From Meles meles (Eukaryota; Chordata; Mammalia; Carnivora; Mustelidae), in assembly GCF_922984935.1 (NCBI RefSeq), contig NC_060071.1, forward strand, positions 96,420,561-96,484,560: a DNA stretch of 64,000 bases, given 5' to 3'. The notes under the pieces are model-generated. The model saw nothing but the letters and a program-made list of their open reading frames with translations, was not told the origin of the DNA and made no database searches. This document shows positions 11,299 to 23,221 of this stretch, in pieces. The stretch's first letter is position 1, and each line of letters opens with the position of its first letter. The position numbers and the translations under genes were made by a program.

Positions 11299-11608
11299 TT
11301 TTTTTTTTTAAAGATTTTATTTATTTATTTGACAGAGAGAGAGACAGTGAGAGAGAGAAAACAAGCAGGGAGAGTGGGAGGCAGAGAAGCAGGCTTCCTT
11401 CTGAGCAAGGAGCCAAATGCCGGGCTTGATCCTAGGACCCTGGGATCATGACCTGAGCTGAAGGCAGACACTTTATCAAGTCCCACATTGGGCTCCTTGC
11501 TTGGCGGGGAGCCTGCTTCTCCCTTTGCCTCTGCTGCAACTCTGCCTGCCTGTGCTCTCTCTCTCTCTATCTCTGGCCAATAAATAAATAAATAAAATAA
11601 ATTTAGAA
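11299..11608. mobile_element. Inverted pair of CAN-SINE fragments, head to head
   Basis: 11299-11478 is a minus-strand SINE (T-run, AAGATTTTATTTATTTATTTG, then the tRNA-like part up to CCTGAGCTGAAGGCAG). With no spacer it joins a plus-strand 3' part (11480-11608: GTCCCACATTGGGCTCC through AATAAATAAATAAA). The two arms are complementary over roughly 130 bp. Two independent insertions with loss of the heads, or a rearranged single locus, could give this. Confidence 0.85.
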
Positions 11609-11789
11609 AAAAAGAGACAGAAAAACAAAATTGGTCAGAGATAGAAATTGAAATGGGAAGAAACTGCAACATAGGCCTTATTCACTCTCTTGAAGGGTTC
11701 TGGAGCTGTAATAATATCCCCTCAGAGATGTCCCTGATTTGAAATAATGAAGTTACACATTAGCTACTCACTGGGTATAGGATTTCCCT

Positions 11790-12290
11790 ATAAGTGCAAT
11801 TAAACTTACAATGAGATACCAGTACATGCCACAAGAATGTCTAAAATTAAAAAAGCTGAGAGACCAAGTATTTTTAAGTATGTGGGACAATTAAGTCACA
11901 CAATGTGGATGTGAGAGTAAATTTGTAGAACTACTTTGAAATATTATTTGACCATATTGACTAATGTTGGATAAATCACATGTACTGAATGACTCAACAG
12001 TTCCAGTCTAAGATATATACCCCTTAAAACTATTGACATACATTTACCAGAAGACATATAATAAAATTTGCCTTGCTACACCATTTATAATAACACCAAA
12101 CTTCCAGGTACTTTAAAAATATTCATTATTTGAATGGATAAATAGATACTTGTATGTTCATTTATTTAAATAAATGAGAAACAGTGATCTACAACCACAT
12201 ACAACATGGATGATTCTCGCAAATATTATGTTGAACAAAATAAGTCAGACATAAATGTGTGCATAAGGTATAATTCCATTTATATGAAGT
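11790..12290 (+). mobile_element. Old L1 ORF2 3' fragment (L1M-like)
   Basis: Contains phrases of L1 ORF2 C-terminal and 3' sequence in the plus orientation: ACAATGAGATACCAGTACA near 11809, AACATGGATGATTCTCGCAA near 12205 and GAACAAAATAAGTCAGACAT near 12233. Strongly diverged from the young L1s here, hence an old mammalian L1 remnant. Confidence 0.7.
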
Positions 12291-13235
12291 ACAAATAAAT
12301 CTATGCTGTCACATGCAAATATATGGTCAATTAATCTTTGACAAAGCAGGAAAGACTATGCAGTGAAAACAAAGTCTTTTCAACAAATGGTGCTGGGAAA
12401 ACTGAACAGCAACATGCAAAAGAATAAAACTGGACCACTTTCTTATACCTTACACAAAAATAAATTCAAATGGATTAAAGACCTAAATGTGAGATAAGAA
12501 GATATTAAAATCCTAGGGTGAACACAAGCAGTAGTCTCTGACATCTGCCATAACGGCTTCTTTCGAGATATGTCTCCTCGGGCAAAGGAAATAAAAGCAA
12601 AAATAACCACTGGGACTTAATCAAAATAAAAAAGCTTCTGCATAGTGAAGGAAACAGTCAACCAACAAAACTGAAAGGCAACCTACAGGATGGGAAAAGA
12701 TATTTGCAAATGATGTATCAAAAAGTTAGTATTGAGCATCTATAAAGAACTTATAAAACTCAACTGTCAAAAAAACAATCAAGTTAAAAATGGGTAGAAA
12801 ATATGAATAGTATTTTTCTAAAGAAGATATGCAGATGGACAACAGACACATGAAAAGATGCTCATCACTGATCATCAGTGGAATACAAATGAACTACAAT
12901 GAGATCTCATCTCATACCAGTCAGAATGCCTAAAATTAACAACACAGGAAACAACAGGTGTTGGCAAGGATACAGGGAAAGGGGAACCCTCTTACACTTT
13001 TGGTGGGAATGTAAACTGGTGCAGCCACTGTGGGACACAGTAAGGAGATTCCTAAAAAAGTTAAAAATAGAACTACCCTAAGATCCAACAATTGCACTAT
13101 TAGATATTTACCCAAAGGATAAAAAAAATACTGATTTAAAAGAGTACATGCATCCCAATGTTCATAACAACATTATCAACAATATCTAAATTATGGAAAG
13201 CGTCCTAATGTCCATCGACTGATGAATGGATAAAT

Positions 13236-13372
13236 GTATATATACATACCACCTTTTCTTGATATATATATATCATACAGATGATATATATATATATATA
13301 TTCCATTATATGATATATATATTATATATACTATATGTAATATATTAATATATAATACTTAAATATAATGGA
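13236..13372. repeat. TA-rich microsatellite within L1 copy I
   Basis: Runs of TA/GATATA with short interruptions at the ORF2 position that reads GTGGTATATATACACAATGG in copy D. Unstable simple repeat born inside an L1. Confidence 0.95.
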
Positions 13373-13749
13373 ATATTACTTAATCATTAAAAATGAAATC
13401 TTGCCATTTGCAACAATGTGGACAGTACTAGAGATAATATGTCAAGTGAAAAAAATCAGCCAGAGAAATACAAACACCATATGATTTCACTTAACATGTT
13501 TGTTAAGAAACAAAACAAATGAATATAGAAGGAAAAAAACAAAAACCAAGAAACCAAGAAACATACTCTTGACTATAGAGAACAAACTGATGATTACCAG
13601 AGGGAAGATGGGTGGAGGAATGGGTGAAATAGGTGATAGGGATTAAAGAGTAGCCTTGTGTGATGAACACAGGTATCATATGTTAATTATTGAATCACTA
13701 AATGCTATGCCTAAAACTAATATTACACAGTATGTTAATAACTGGAATT

Positions 13750-13901
13750 AAAAAAAAATAAAGATTTTATTTATTTATTTGTCAGAGAGATGGAGAGCAC
13801 AAGCAGGGAGCCTGACTTGGCCTGATTCCCAAAACCCTGGGATCATGACCTGAGCCAAAGGCAGATGCTTAACCAACTGAGCCATTCAGGCATTTCAACT
13901 G
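13750..13901 (-). mobile_element. CAN-SINE, shortened
   Basis: Minus-strand SINE with an A-rich tail at the left, AAGATTTTATTTATTTATTTG, a shortened middle, and a tRNA-like part ending CTGAGCCATTCAGGCATT. Flanked by the direct repeat ACTGGAATT (13741-13749 and 13902-13910). It lies in the 3' end of L1 copy I. Confidence 0.92.
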
Positions 13902-13990
13902 ACTGGAATTTAAATGAGGTAGTGTATGGAGACTAACATAACATAAAAAATAAAATTAAATAAATAAATAAAGCAAACAAAACAAATATA

Positions 13991-16205
13991 TGCATTTAGA
14001 ATACAGAAAGAAAAACTAGTGCCTTTGAAAGATGTGAAAAAATGTATAACCTCAATAGTAATAGTACAAATAAAAGTTAAAATGATACTATGTCACTAAT
14101 TTTTACTTACCAATTTGGTTAAAATCCCAGTTTGATAATACCATGAATATAGGGAATATATCATCCTTAAAGAGTAAGATTTGCCTATAATATATGAAAA
14201 TGTTTTCTTGGGCCAAGGTGCATAAATATCACTCATAGAGCTCCTTAAATACAGATGTTGAGTCGTACTCTAGAAATCTGGATTCAGCAATTCTGGGCTG
14301 GAGAGTAATCATTTTCATATTGTCAAGAATCATGCAAGGGTAATTCACAGAGCCAAAGTATCCTCCCCACCCCCCCATGATTTCACTACTCTTGCAGGAT
14401 AAAGGCGAAAGCATTTTGCATTAGGTATGGTCAAGCTTTGGACTTGTCTCATTATTCAAATCAGACAGTAAGAATTATTAATGGGTTTTATGGAAGAATA
14501 GAACTTTTAGGTAAGATGATTTTTAACCAGTCTCTTCATTGTTATAAATTACACAATAGCATCATCACATGTGAAAGCAGTAGGCTTGTCTAGAGAACTG
14601 AGATACACAGTAGTGCCTGGAGAAATGACAAATAATTGTCCTGAAATAAAACAGATATTAATTTTATTTTTATGTATCTGTACTACACGTGAGCCTCTCT
14701 AGATGTGTGTGATAAATTTGGATTTTTTTAAAGCAGTGAGTACTCATTTCTAGAAATACTAAGTTGTTACTTCTATCTCACCACAAATGTACATTGTATG
14801 TCTAGGAGTCTTGAGGTCAAAGGGAACATGACCAATGAGAATTAAATAATACTTCAAAACAGACTATATTTCAAGCAACACCAACTAGTAAGAATAAATA
14901 GCCACTAAAAATAAATAGTATTAAAAGGGGAACTGTCAAATTTATATTCACCTAGTTTAAATCCTAAACTTTCCCTGAAGCCCTTATTATCTGAGTTATT
15001 CAGAATATTATAGTCATCATTTCATTATACTGAAATACAATATCTTCAGCCCTTTTAGGACATTCTATTAGTGATAGAGAACACTTCTTCACCTTACATA
15101 CACAGACTCTAAGAAAATTTATGTTTCTCCTAGAACTATTATGCACCATGCCCTGTTTTCACAGAATTCTACATCTCCATTTTGGTCTCACTTCTCAAAA
15201 ATTCATCATCTTCCCAGTTTTAATTTTTGTCTCCTTCTGCTTTATTTAATCAATAAATTTAATTTATGTTTGTTATTCCTGTTTGGAATAAAAAATTCCA
15301 GAGAATCAAGGCACTGCATAGTACAGGCTCCAACTTAAAACTGAATATTAGACATCTGTGTCTTAAAAGTTCTTACCAAGAAAACCTTTCAACTGGCTGT
15401 TTATGGCCAACTTTTGCAACAGCCTATCACTTTCTCTTTGTCTCTTATGGACTATTTATCACCTCTCCCTGCCCCACTCCCTGCTCCAAATACCTCATAA
15501 GATCCTTTCTGTTTCCTCTCTCGTGAATTTAGGGTTGAACTCTCATAAATTTTATATCTAATAGAGTTTCACTCCCTTCCCTAAGCCCCAAACTCTTTCT
15601 TGACTTACCTAAACATTGTAAAACCATTAAGATGGTCTTCTAAACAAAGGAAAATCTACTTGAGACCATTTTTATTAAGCTCTAAGAGATTTTAATTTCT
15701 AGCCTTTTATTTATTCTACCCTCAAATGAACTATAAGGCAGGTCTTCAATCAGATACTTACCAAGATAAATTCATAAGCTATGTGGAAATTTTATTTTTT
15801 GCCTTGTGAATGTAGGCCTGATCCTAAGTAAGGTTATTTAGGGTAATCAATTCTATTCCAAAGGTCTTCGAATTTTAACTTATCACAAATGTCTTCACCA
15901 AATTTCTTTCATTGCAGGGGTTAGAATCCTTACCATGACTGTTACATCTCTTAAAGGTACTATATAAAATACAAAATGTTTCCTATGAGAGTTTAAACTT
16001 AAACCACTATCATTTTCCAAACTAAAGCATTCTAAGACCCACCTAGGAAGAATGGAGAAATAAAGGGAATATGGCCTTACTTTACAATAAATTGACTCTA
16101 CTTACATATCAGTAGATCATTTAGGAAGAAAGTATGCTTGTGGTTGCATACAACCTGGGCAGTCATCTAAATAAATGGTAGTCAAAGCATATTAATTTGA
16201 GGACA
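13991..16205. other. AT-rich intergenic sequence, no gene seen
   Basis: Two overlapping short open frames at 15141-15526 have no recognisable protein features and no plausible promoter. No transposon recognised. Unique as far as can be judged by eye. Confidence 0.45.
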
Positions 16206-16209
16206 GCCA

Positions 16210-16306
16210 AAAAAAAAAACAAAACCAAAACCAAAACCAAAAACAAAACAAAACAAAACAAACAAACAAACAAAAAAACCCAAAAACACAACAACAACAA
16301 CAACAA
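16210..16306. repeat. A/C low-complexity tract (CAAAA, CAAA, CAA arrays)
   Basis: Successive arrays of ACAAAACC, CAAAA, CAAA and ACAACAACA units. Looks like a decayed poly(A) tail that evolved into simple repeats, although no element body is recognisable next to it. Confidence 0.9.
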
Positions 16307-16532
16307 ACCCAATAAGCCAAAAGCAAAATATAGCCATTCAGGATTCCTGCTAATTTCTGTGTATTGAGATAGATAATTCAGATCTCACAGCATTGTAAGA
16401 AACACAATCAGATCTTTCATCATCTGAATATTAGATCATATGCTGAGCCACACAAAGGAAAGCCTTTTTCCCTTTCTGCTCTTACCTTTATCTTTACTTA
16501 TGAGACTATAAACATAGCCCAGATCCTTTTAA

Positions 16533-16724
16533 TTTTTTTTTTACTTTTTTAAAATATTTATTTATTTATTTGACAGAGAGAAAGATCACAAGTAGGCAGA
16601 GAGAGAGGGGGAAGCAGGCTCCCTGTTAAGCAGAGAGCCCTATGTGGGGCTCGATCCCAGGACCCTGAGATCATGACCTGAGCTGAAGGCAGAAGCTTAA
16701 CCCACTGAGCCATCCAGGTTCTCC
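16533..16724 (-). mobile_element. CAN-SINE
   Basis: T-run, TATTTATTTATTTATTTGACAGAG, AGTAGGCAGAGAG, then the tRNA-like part CTGAGATCATGACCTGAGCTG and CCACTGAGCCATCCAGG. Minus-strand copy with moderate divergence. A TSD could not be fixed. Confidence 0.93.
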
Positions 16725-17518
16725 TCCTAGATTATTTTATATCTTAATGTGTTTTTCCTTGAAGTCTTCTCTTTGTTATGTCCTCAGTGTCTCTATTATG
16801 TTTCAGGACATATATGTGATTTTAAAAGAATAGTTGGTTTTAATAGGTTAATTGATTGATCATTTAGGAGGATGTTGGAAAGATTTCCTCCCATTATGGT
16901 CATGAAGATTTTATTTGTCGCATATGGGACTATTTTTTTCTCTAACATTTTAGAGCACATTGAAAATATTTTCACAAAATAAACATTGGAAAGAAGTTGA
17001 AGAGAAAACAAACAAACATGCTTAAATGTAAATAATAGTCCTGGGCAGCCTCTTTCAAGCAATTTTAGTAGATTTTAATAGATCATTTTTAACTCCAGTT
17101 TGTCTCATTAGTGCAAAATTATTTAAAAGTTTAAATATAACCATTTGTCTTTGTTAGTATCATTACCATTGTCACCATGTCTTGGAATTTAAGTTTTAAT
17201 TTCACTGTATTATTTCTATAGTTTTATTTTTCACTTTCATCCTTTATATTTCCATTTTTCCAATGATTTATTTTACCTCGTTCTTGTTTATTTCAGTAGG
17301 TCTATAAAATACATTCTATTTTTATTTCTTTTTGAATTTTTTATTTCTTTTTTATTTCTTTTTATTTCTTTTTTATTGCTTCCCACTTGAGATTGCTTTC
17401 TTTTCTTTTAGTTAAAAGAATACTTATCAGTATTTTTCTGTTTCTTCCCAAAAGAATATGTTTTCTATCTAAACATTTTTTAACCAGTTTCTGTAATATG
17501 ATTTCAGAACTTGATATT
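16725..17518. other. AT-rich intergenic sequence, no gene seen
   Basis: Includes T-rich arrays of TTTTTATTTCTTT type at 17320-17375. An 88-codon minus frame (16796-17062) has no family features. Confidence 0.45.
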
Positions 17519-17532
17519 AAAATTTATTTCTT

Positions 17533-17731
17533 GGGGTGCCTGGGTGGCTCAGTGGGTTAGGCCTCTGCCTTCCACTTGGGTTGTGATCTCGGGGTCCTGG
17601 GATCGAGTCCCACATTGGGCTCTCTGCTTGGCGGGGAGCCTGCTTCCTCCTCTCTCTCTCTCTCTCTCTGCCTGCCTCTCTGCCTACTTGTGATCTCTCT
17701 CTCTGTCAAATAAATAAATAAAATCTTTAAA
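17533..17731 (+). mobile_element. CAN-SINE, young
   Basis: Full-length plus-strand copy: GGGGTGCCTGGGTGGCTCAG head, CT-run, GCCTACTTGTGATCTCTCT and AAATAAATAAATAAAATCTTT. TSD AAAATTTATTTCTT at 17519-17532 and AAAATTTATTACTT at 17732-17745. Confidence 0.96.
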
Positions 17732-18175
17732 AAAATTTATTACTTCAGCCTCAAAGGCTTGTTATAAACTATTCTGAAACAAAAAATTAAGTTTTTTTTT
17801 TTTCTTTGTGATTTATATGTAATAGCTAAACTGAGTCCTATTCTGTAAGGTTTAGGTTACAGGTTATGCACTTGTTTTCTGTGTGTATATTTTGTTTTGT
17901 TTTATTTACCACTAGGTAGGCTTGGGTTCAATCAGATTTTATATAATTCTGTCTTTATTAGAATTTGTCTTACCAGCAGTTTAAAAAGGTAATCCATTGA
18001 GACCTTGTTTATTGTTAGCAAGAGAAATAGTAAAAAAATTCTACTCAAAAATAAAGAATAGTGGAGACATTGTCTTAGTCTTATTTTTGATTGGATTTCT
18101 ATGAATTTTAGAGGCATGCCTATTGAATTTATTCCACATTCAACTATTTGTTCAACTATTACTAAAATATTTTTT

Positions 18176-18370
18176 AAGGATTATTTATTTATTTGAGAGT
18201 AAGAGTGTGTGTGTGTGTGTGTGAGCAGGAGGGAGAGGGAGAGAGAATCTGAAGCAGACTCTCTTCTGAGTGTAGAGCTTAATGCAGGGCTCAATCTGAC
18301 AACCTGGAGCTCATGACTTGAGCCTAAACCAAGATTCGGATGCTTAACCAACTGAGCCTCCCAGATGGCC
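18176..18370 (-). mobile_element. CAN-SINE, older, with GT run
   Basis: Diverged minus-strand copy with AAGGATTATTTATTTATTTG and a GTGTGTGT run at 18207-18223. TSD ACTAAAATATTTTT at 18161-18174 and ACTAAAACATTTTT at 18371-18384. Confidence 0.93.
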
Positions 18371-18719
18371 ACTAAAACATTTTTCTCCCATTTATAAATC
18401 ATTTTGACCTATCTTTGAATGATTCTCGGTTTTCCTTGTTCTTTCTTTCTTTGTTGGTGTTTTCCCATTAGGGGGTTCTGTACCTTATTCAGTGTAGTAC
18501 CTTCTACTGTGTTTCAGGTTAGCTTTGTTCTCTCTGTTGAGCTTAATATTTTTAGTTTAGGGTACAAGTTAATAACACCTCTTTCAAAGTAAAATTTTCA
18601 AGGAAGATAAAAACAAAAGAGGTGATGAAAAGGTATCAAATATTTCTTCAATTCCTGAATGTGAAAACTACTGGAGTGGTAAAACTGGTTCAATGAACAT
18701 TTGAGAAATAGTATTTATT

Positions 18720-18905
18720 GAATTAAAGAATGTTAGAATGATGTTATTTATAAAACAAACTCATATAAATTAAACCATAAGTATTGTGATTATCTTTTCT
18801 ACTGGATAAAAATCTATAAGTTAACATCTAACCTCACGGAGACCGAGCCTTAATAAATATATGTTAAGTAAAACAGATACGTATTACTTAGAGGATTAAT
18901 ATAAG
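18720..18905. repeat. Unit 1 of a dispersed local repeat
   Basis: Contains AACATCTAACCTCACGGAGA, GCCTTAATAAAT and a following AAAACAGATACG, TTAGAGGATTAA. Units at 18920-19030 and 19540-19700 share the same order of phrases. The origin is unknown; it could be LTR-derived. Confidence 0.65.
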
Positions 18906-18919
18906 GATAAATATAAGTA

Positions 18920-19030
18920 TCAACATCTAACCTCATGGAAACTTGGCCTTAATAAATGTAAGGATCAAGGAAAACAGATATGTATCACTTGGAGGATTAA
19001 AATCTCTTTTAGTATGCTTATTAGACAATG
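18920..19030. repeat. Unit 2 of the dispersed local repeat
   Basis: CAACATCTAACCTCATGGAA, GGCCTTAATAAAT, AAAACAGATATGTATCACTT and GGAGGATTAAAATCTCTTTT follow the order of unit 1 about 100 bp upstream and of unit 3 about 640 bp downstream. Confidence 0.7.
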
Positions 19031-19539
19031 CTACTCTATGGTATTCAAAAGACAGACAACCATCTTTTGTCCATATGTCTAAATGTTTGAAAACTTTTTG
19101 CAAGCTCTTTCCTCCCTAGATTCTAAACCAATTGAGAGGATATAAGAATATGAAATAAACTAGCTATAGTAGCCAAAGCCAATAATAATTCTTGTTCTCT
19201 TCTCACTCTTGTCCCAAAATACTTAAACTCACTCAGAGACAACAGCCTAGCTGGATAGCTACAGCCTTTTCCTCAAATGACAAGGCTTGCTGTGGTGGTG
19301 TTAACATGGAGAGACAAGTACTTGGACCTTGAGATAGAGAGGATCTATGTATGTCTCTGTTATAGGTATGCAGCAATGTTTTTCCCCCTCAGGCCAGTGC
19401 AGAGCAAGATTTCCCATCCTTAACTCACCAATTTACCAATGAGAAGCATTGGGTAAAGAGAGTGAAGAAATGGGGGAAAGTTCTAAGGGGAGATCTGTTC
19501 AAATATTATAGGCCAGATCATAATAAAACAATCATCAGG

Positions 19540-19700
19540 GTTTTCTTTTCTCCTACATAAAAACTGCAATATCACATCTAATTTTACAAAGACTGGACCT
19601 TTATAATAAATAGTAAACAGCAAACAAAGCAGGAATATACTCTCAGATAATTAAAATCTCTTTGATTCCTCTTACAAGTCACATATTCTTCTCTCTTAAT
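19540..19700. repeat. Unit 3 of the dispersed local repeat
   Basis: CACATCTAATTTTACAAAGA, CTGGACCTTTATAATAAAT, AGGAATATACTCTCAGATAA and TTAAAATCTCTTTGATTCCT. It extends left to share AATAAAACAATCATCAGG, a phrase seen again at 21491. Confidence 0.6.
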
Positions 19701-20221
19701 GCACACAGGATTTTCCTCTTATGGATTTCTACATCCACACTGAAGATAATCTATTTTAACTTCATAAGGATGATTCTAAACCTCCTGCTATATTATGACC
19801 CCATCCCATACCCCTAACATTCAGGCCAAAAGTCTTATCCAGTTCCTCATTCTGTTATTTTTTTCTTATTTCTCATTCTGTCTTAATGTTATCACTTTTT
19901 CCTATTTGGTAATGGAGAAATAAAGCACACTTTTTGGAAGAATGCCATTAGGTAATATGATAAAGGCAAAAAAAAAAAAAGAAATAAAGAAAAGTATTTC
20001 TGTGTAAACATTTCCCTTTTTTTTTTTACTTTGACTCCTTACTAGATCCAAGAAATAGGCTTGAATGGTTTGCAATTAGGTAGTATATACAATGAGACTG
20101 AAGTAAAAAAATGAAATAATCAAGTAGCCTGTAATGATGGTTTCAAACTCAAGAATATCTATAAAAATTATTGGTATAAACAGTCAATAACAGTGAAGGA
20201 TCTGAGATTTTATTATGCCCT

Positions 20222-20600
20222 CATGCTAACAATTTAGTTTTCCATAGTTCATGGATGCTGACAGAAGACATTAGACTCCTGGGTCAGAAGAGGACAGTTT
20301 ATTAACATAGCAATATCACTAGCCAGAGGATCATAATGTTGGTTCTTCCTGCTTCTATCCCCACAAGCAATGGAAAGAGGTTCATGAGACACCTGAAAAG
20401 TCAGTGGGTTTCATTGTAGGACAGGAACTCTGAGCTTAAAAAACTCGAAACATTTTAAAATAGATATTAAGCATGTATGTACTTTGCATGTATTGTCCTT
20501 TGTATGTCCTTGTCCACAGGGAGAAAGTCAAGGACAGTTCTATCATCCATAATAATAATGGCTAGTGAGTTGATGCTTACCTGAATATCAGGGCAGAGGT
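20222..20600 (-). repeat. Candidate LTR-like repeat, copy 1
   Basis: Homologous to 21935-22460: both contain CTCCTGGGTCA/ATCCTGGGTCA, a TTTATTA (AATAAA on the minus strand) and the string CTTAAAAAACTC...TTTTAAAATAG in the same order. A minus-strand AATAAA followed by GACCCAGGAGTC resembles the polyadenylation region of ERVL-type LTRs from memory. Family not confirmed. Confidence 0.5.
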
Positions 20601-21934
20601 GATGTCACTGATCACTTTTGCTAAAGTCAGGAACAAATTTCAAATTACAGTTTCTAATTAGATGACTCTCTTTATAAGGATAACTGGACACTGCTTGTAA
20701 GTAAATAAGTTATGTATCCTTCTAGGGAGTTTATGTAACTGAGTAAGTAAGTAAAATTGTACACTCAATTTGAAGACATCACCAGGCTTCTGAAGGTTAT
20801 GTAATCTGGTGGTGTGTCCTTAAACACTTGCAGCTCTCTTAAAATCGCCCCTAAAGTGCAAGTACTATATTTGAGAGGGGGTCAAGTTAATGCCTACCTT
20901 CTACACAGTAAGTACAGTTTGGGGTGCAAGTGTTATACCTAGAAGAAAGTATTACTTGTAAATGTTGGGGCTTTCCATGTACGACTTGTGTCAGTCTGTG
21001 TACACCAATGCATTTCCCCACATGCAAAACAGCCAGGTATCTGGAAAGTACAGACAACATTAATATCCCCACTGCCCATGGCTCTCCCAGATGTTTGGGT
21101 TATAACTCTTCCTTCAGCACTATAAATCAGAGTTTCCCGTTATGGTTATTAAAAATTCACTACTTTTCCAGTCATACTCTACTTTAATAGACTATTTTTT
21201 TTTCATCCAGAAGCATTCTGTGTTTCAGGGAGAAGGAAAGTTTTAGAAAATTTACAGAAAAATAGTGTGCCCCCTACCTTGGTCTATGTATGCCAACAAG
21301 CCACTATGAGGTGACTCACTAAGCAGTGTACTCTACCAAGTGGTCATTATCCTTCCTGTATAGGGCTATGTAATTCCAACAAAGGGACTGAGGTAACTGC
21401 AAAACAGAATTAGATTTGAATCTAGGATCCTTTTTGACCAGACTGTTACCAAGAAGATTATATCATTAGATAAAATTGAGTGGCAAATAGAATAAAACAA
21501 TCATCATGCAAAGAAATAGTAGAATCTCAAATTTTCAAAATAGGCCTATGTAACTTCATACCCTTACATCCTGATCACACATAACATTTATCTTCTACAA
21601 GCAAGACTTACTGGCTTGTGGACCAGAATCTTCTGCCCATCCAGGGTAAATCTTATTATTAGCTATTTTAATAACCAGAGGCTGACCACGAGATTAACAA
21701 AGAAGGTTTCCCTATGTAGAGGAGAAATAGTAACAAATATGACACTTTCTAACCTACTTCTTAATACTCAGGAAACCACCCTTTCCTCTACTCATCCGTA
21801 TTAACAATAGTGTATAGGATCTGAGAACATATTAGCCAATATGTTCACTACTAATTTACAAAGACTTAACTCAAATCCTGTTAATTGTCTGGGTTAACAT
21901 CTTTCTTCTTCCTTCTTTCAGAAAACCTCCAATT
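20601..21934. other. Sequence between the two LTR-like copies, no gene seen
   Basis: About 1.3 kb without recognisable retroviral gag, pro or pol motifs. Short open frames at 20887-21187 and 21616-21804 show no family features. If the flanking copies are LTRs of one provirus, the internal region is almost wholly deleted. Confidence 0.4.
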
Positions 21935-22460
21935 AACAGCTAACATGTTAGTCTACCACAGTTGCATGTATGCTGGTAGAACAAGAATCCTGGGTCACAG
22001 ACCAATGAATTTATTACTCATGGCTATAGCAATAGAGAGAATTTCAGCATTTTCTTGTAATGGTTTCCCAAGTCTCAGTCCCTCAAGTTGACCACAAGAG
22101 CTGGGTAACACTTGCACACACAGTCTTGTGTGTGAAGAGAGTAATTCTGAGTTTAAGAAACCTGATACTTTGGGTATCTGGGTGGCTCAGTGGGGTAAGC
22201 CTCTGCCTTCAGCTCAGGTCATGATCTCAGGGTCCTGGGATTGAGCCCTACGTAGGGCTCTCTGCTCAGCAGGGAGCCTGAATCTCCCTCTCTTTCTGCC
22301 TACTTGTGATCTTTCTCTCTGTCAAATAAATAAATAAGTAAATCTTAAAAGAAAGAAAGAAGGAAAGAAAGAAAGAAAGAAAGAAAAAAAGGAACCTGAC
22401 ACTTTAAAATAGTCACAAATTATTCCTGCCCTTTGTTCTAGAGGAAGACACTAGCTTGGT
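21935..22460 (-). repeat. Candidate LTR-like repeat, copy 2, split by a SINE
   Basis: Counterpart of 20222-20600 in the same orientation, with GCTAACATGTTAGTCTACC, AATCCTGGGTCACAGACCAA and TGAATTTATTACTC. A SINE (22172-22390) splits it at the point where copy 1 reads straight through. Confidence 0.5.
22172..22390 (+). mobile_element. CAN-SINE with a GAAA-repeat tail
   Basis: Plus-strand copy with CTGGGTGGCTCAGTGGGGTA, CTACTTGTGATCTTTCTCTC and a tail that became (GAAA)n at 22351-22385. TSD GAAACCTGATACTTT at 22157-22171 and GGAACCTGACACTTT at 22391-22405. Confidence 0.95.
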
Positions 22461-22651
22461 CTTCCAAAGCTGTTTGTTATACTCAAAAACAAACAGAAAG
22501 CTCGTCTTTGAAAACAATTTATTCTGGGAAACAGAATAAAATGTAGAAGAAAATTATTTTTGTTTTCACAATAATATTAAAAGTGTATAAACTAAGAAAT
22601 CATGAAAAGTGAGATTACATGAAAAGAAAAGATAGTTTCTAAAAATCTGGC

Positions 22652-22845
22652 TGAGGGGTGCCTGCGTGGGTCAGTTGGTTAAGCATCTGCTTTTGGATTG
22701 GGTCATAATCCCAGGGTCCTGGGATCAAGTCCTGCATCAGCCTCCCTGCTCAGTGGGGAGCCTGCTTCTCCCTTTCCCCACCTTCTACTTGTCTTCTCTC
22801 TTTCTATCTCCCTCTCTCTCCAATAAATAAAATAAAATCTTTAAT
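22652..22845 (+). mobile_element. CAN-SINE, older
   Basis: Plus-strand copy with a GGGTGCCTGCGTGGGTCAG head and CAATAAATAAAATAAAATCTTT tail. TSD AAAATCTGGC at 22642-22651 and 22846-22855. Confidence 0.93.
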
Positions 22846-23180
22846 AAAATCTGGCCAAGACAGAGCAAATTAAGCAGAAACTGGATGCAAAAGGAAAAAA
22901 TATTAAAAATTCACATAAAATCAAAATTCAGATTAATCTTTCTGAGAGTAAGAATCTGTTATAGTTTGTCTCCCTCTTTGGTTTCATCTTTTTCATTTTT
23001 CCCTCCCTTTACCTATGATCCTCTGTCTTGTTTCTCAAATTCTTCATATCAGTGAGAGCATATGATAATTTTATTTTTCTGATTGACTTATTTCACTTAG
23101 CAGAATACCCTCTGGTTCAATCCACATTGTTGTAAATGGCAAGGTTTGGGGGGTTTTTTGATGGCTGTGTAATAATATTC

Positions 23181-23183
<3 letters not shown>

Positions 23184-23218
<35 letters not shown>
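23184..23218. repeat. (TG)n microsatellite in L1 copy E
   Basis: About 17 uninterrupted TG units exactly at the ORF2 codons that read TATATACACAATGGAATA in copy D. Confidence 0.98.

Positions 23219-23221
<3 letters not shown>

Larger units (their letters stand above)
12291..13990 (+). mobile_element. L1 LINE copy I, 3' part
   Basis: Plus-strand ORF2 C-terminal third (the coding text for FNKWCWEN, KIKSFC and the Cys-rich YRERGTLLHFWWECKLVQPLW is readable at about 12390-13080), then 3'UTR. It has many stops and indels. At the WYIYTMEYY codons it contains a TA-rich microsatellite (13236-13372). A minus-strand SINE (13750-13901) interrupts its last bases. Older than A, C and D. Confidence 0.88.

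Noticed and set aside
11325..11672. 115-codon minus-strand frame with hydrophobic end
   Set aside because: Almost entirely within the inverted SINE pair, so it is a repeat-derived frame.
16210..16306. Regular short arrays as a CRISPR-like or designed repeat
   Set aside because: Simple CAAAA/CAA microsatellite drift. CRISPR arrays do not occur in mammalian nuclear DNA and no spacers are present.
20601..21934. Retroviral internal genes between the two LTR-like copies
   Set aside because: No protease, reverse transcriptase or integrase motif could be read in any frame. The LTR interpretation itself remains tentative.
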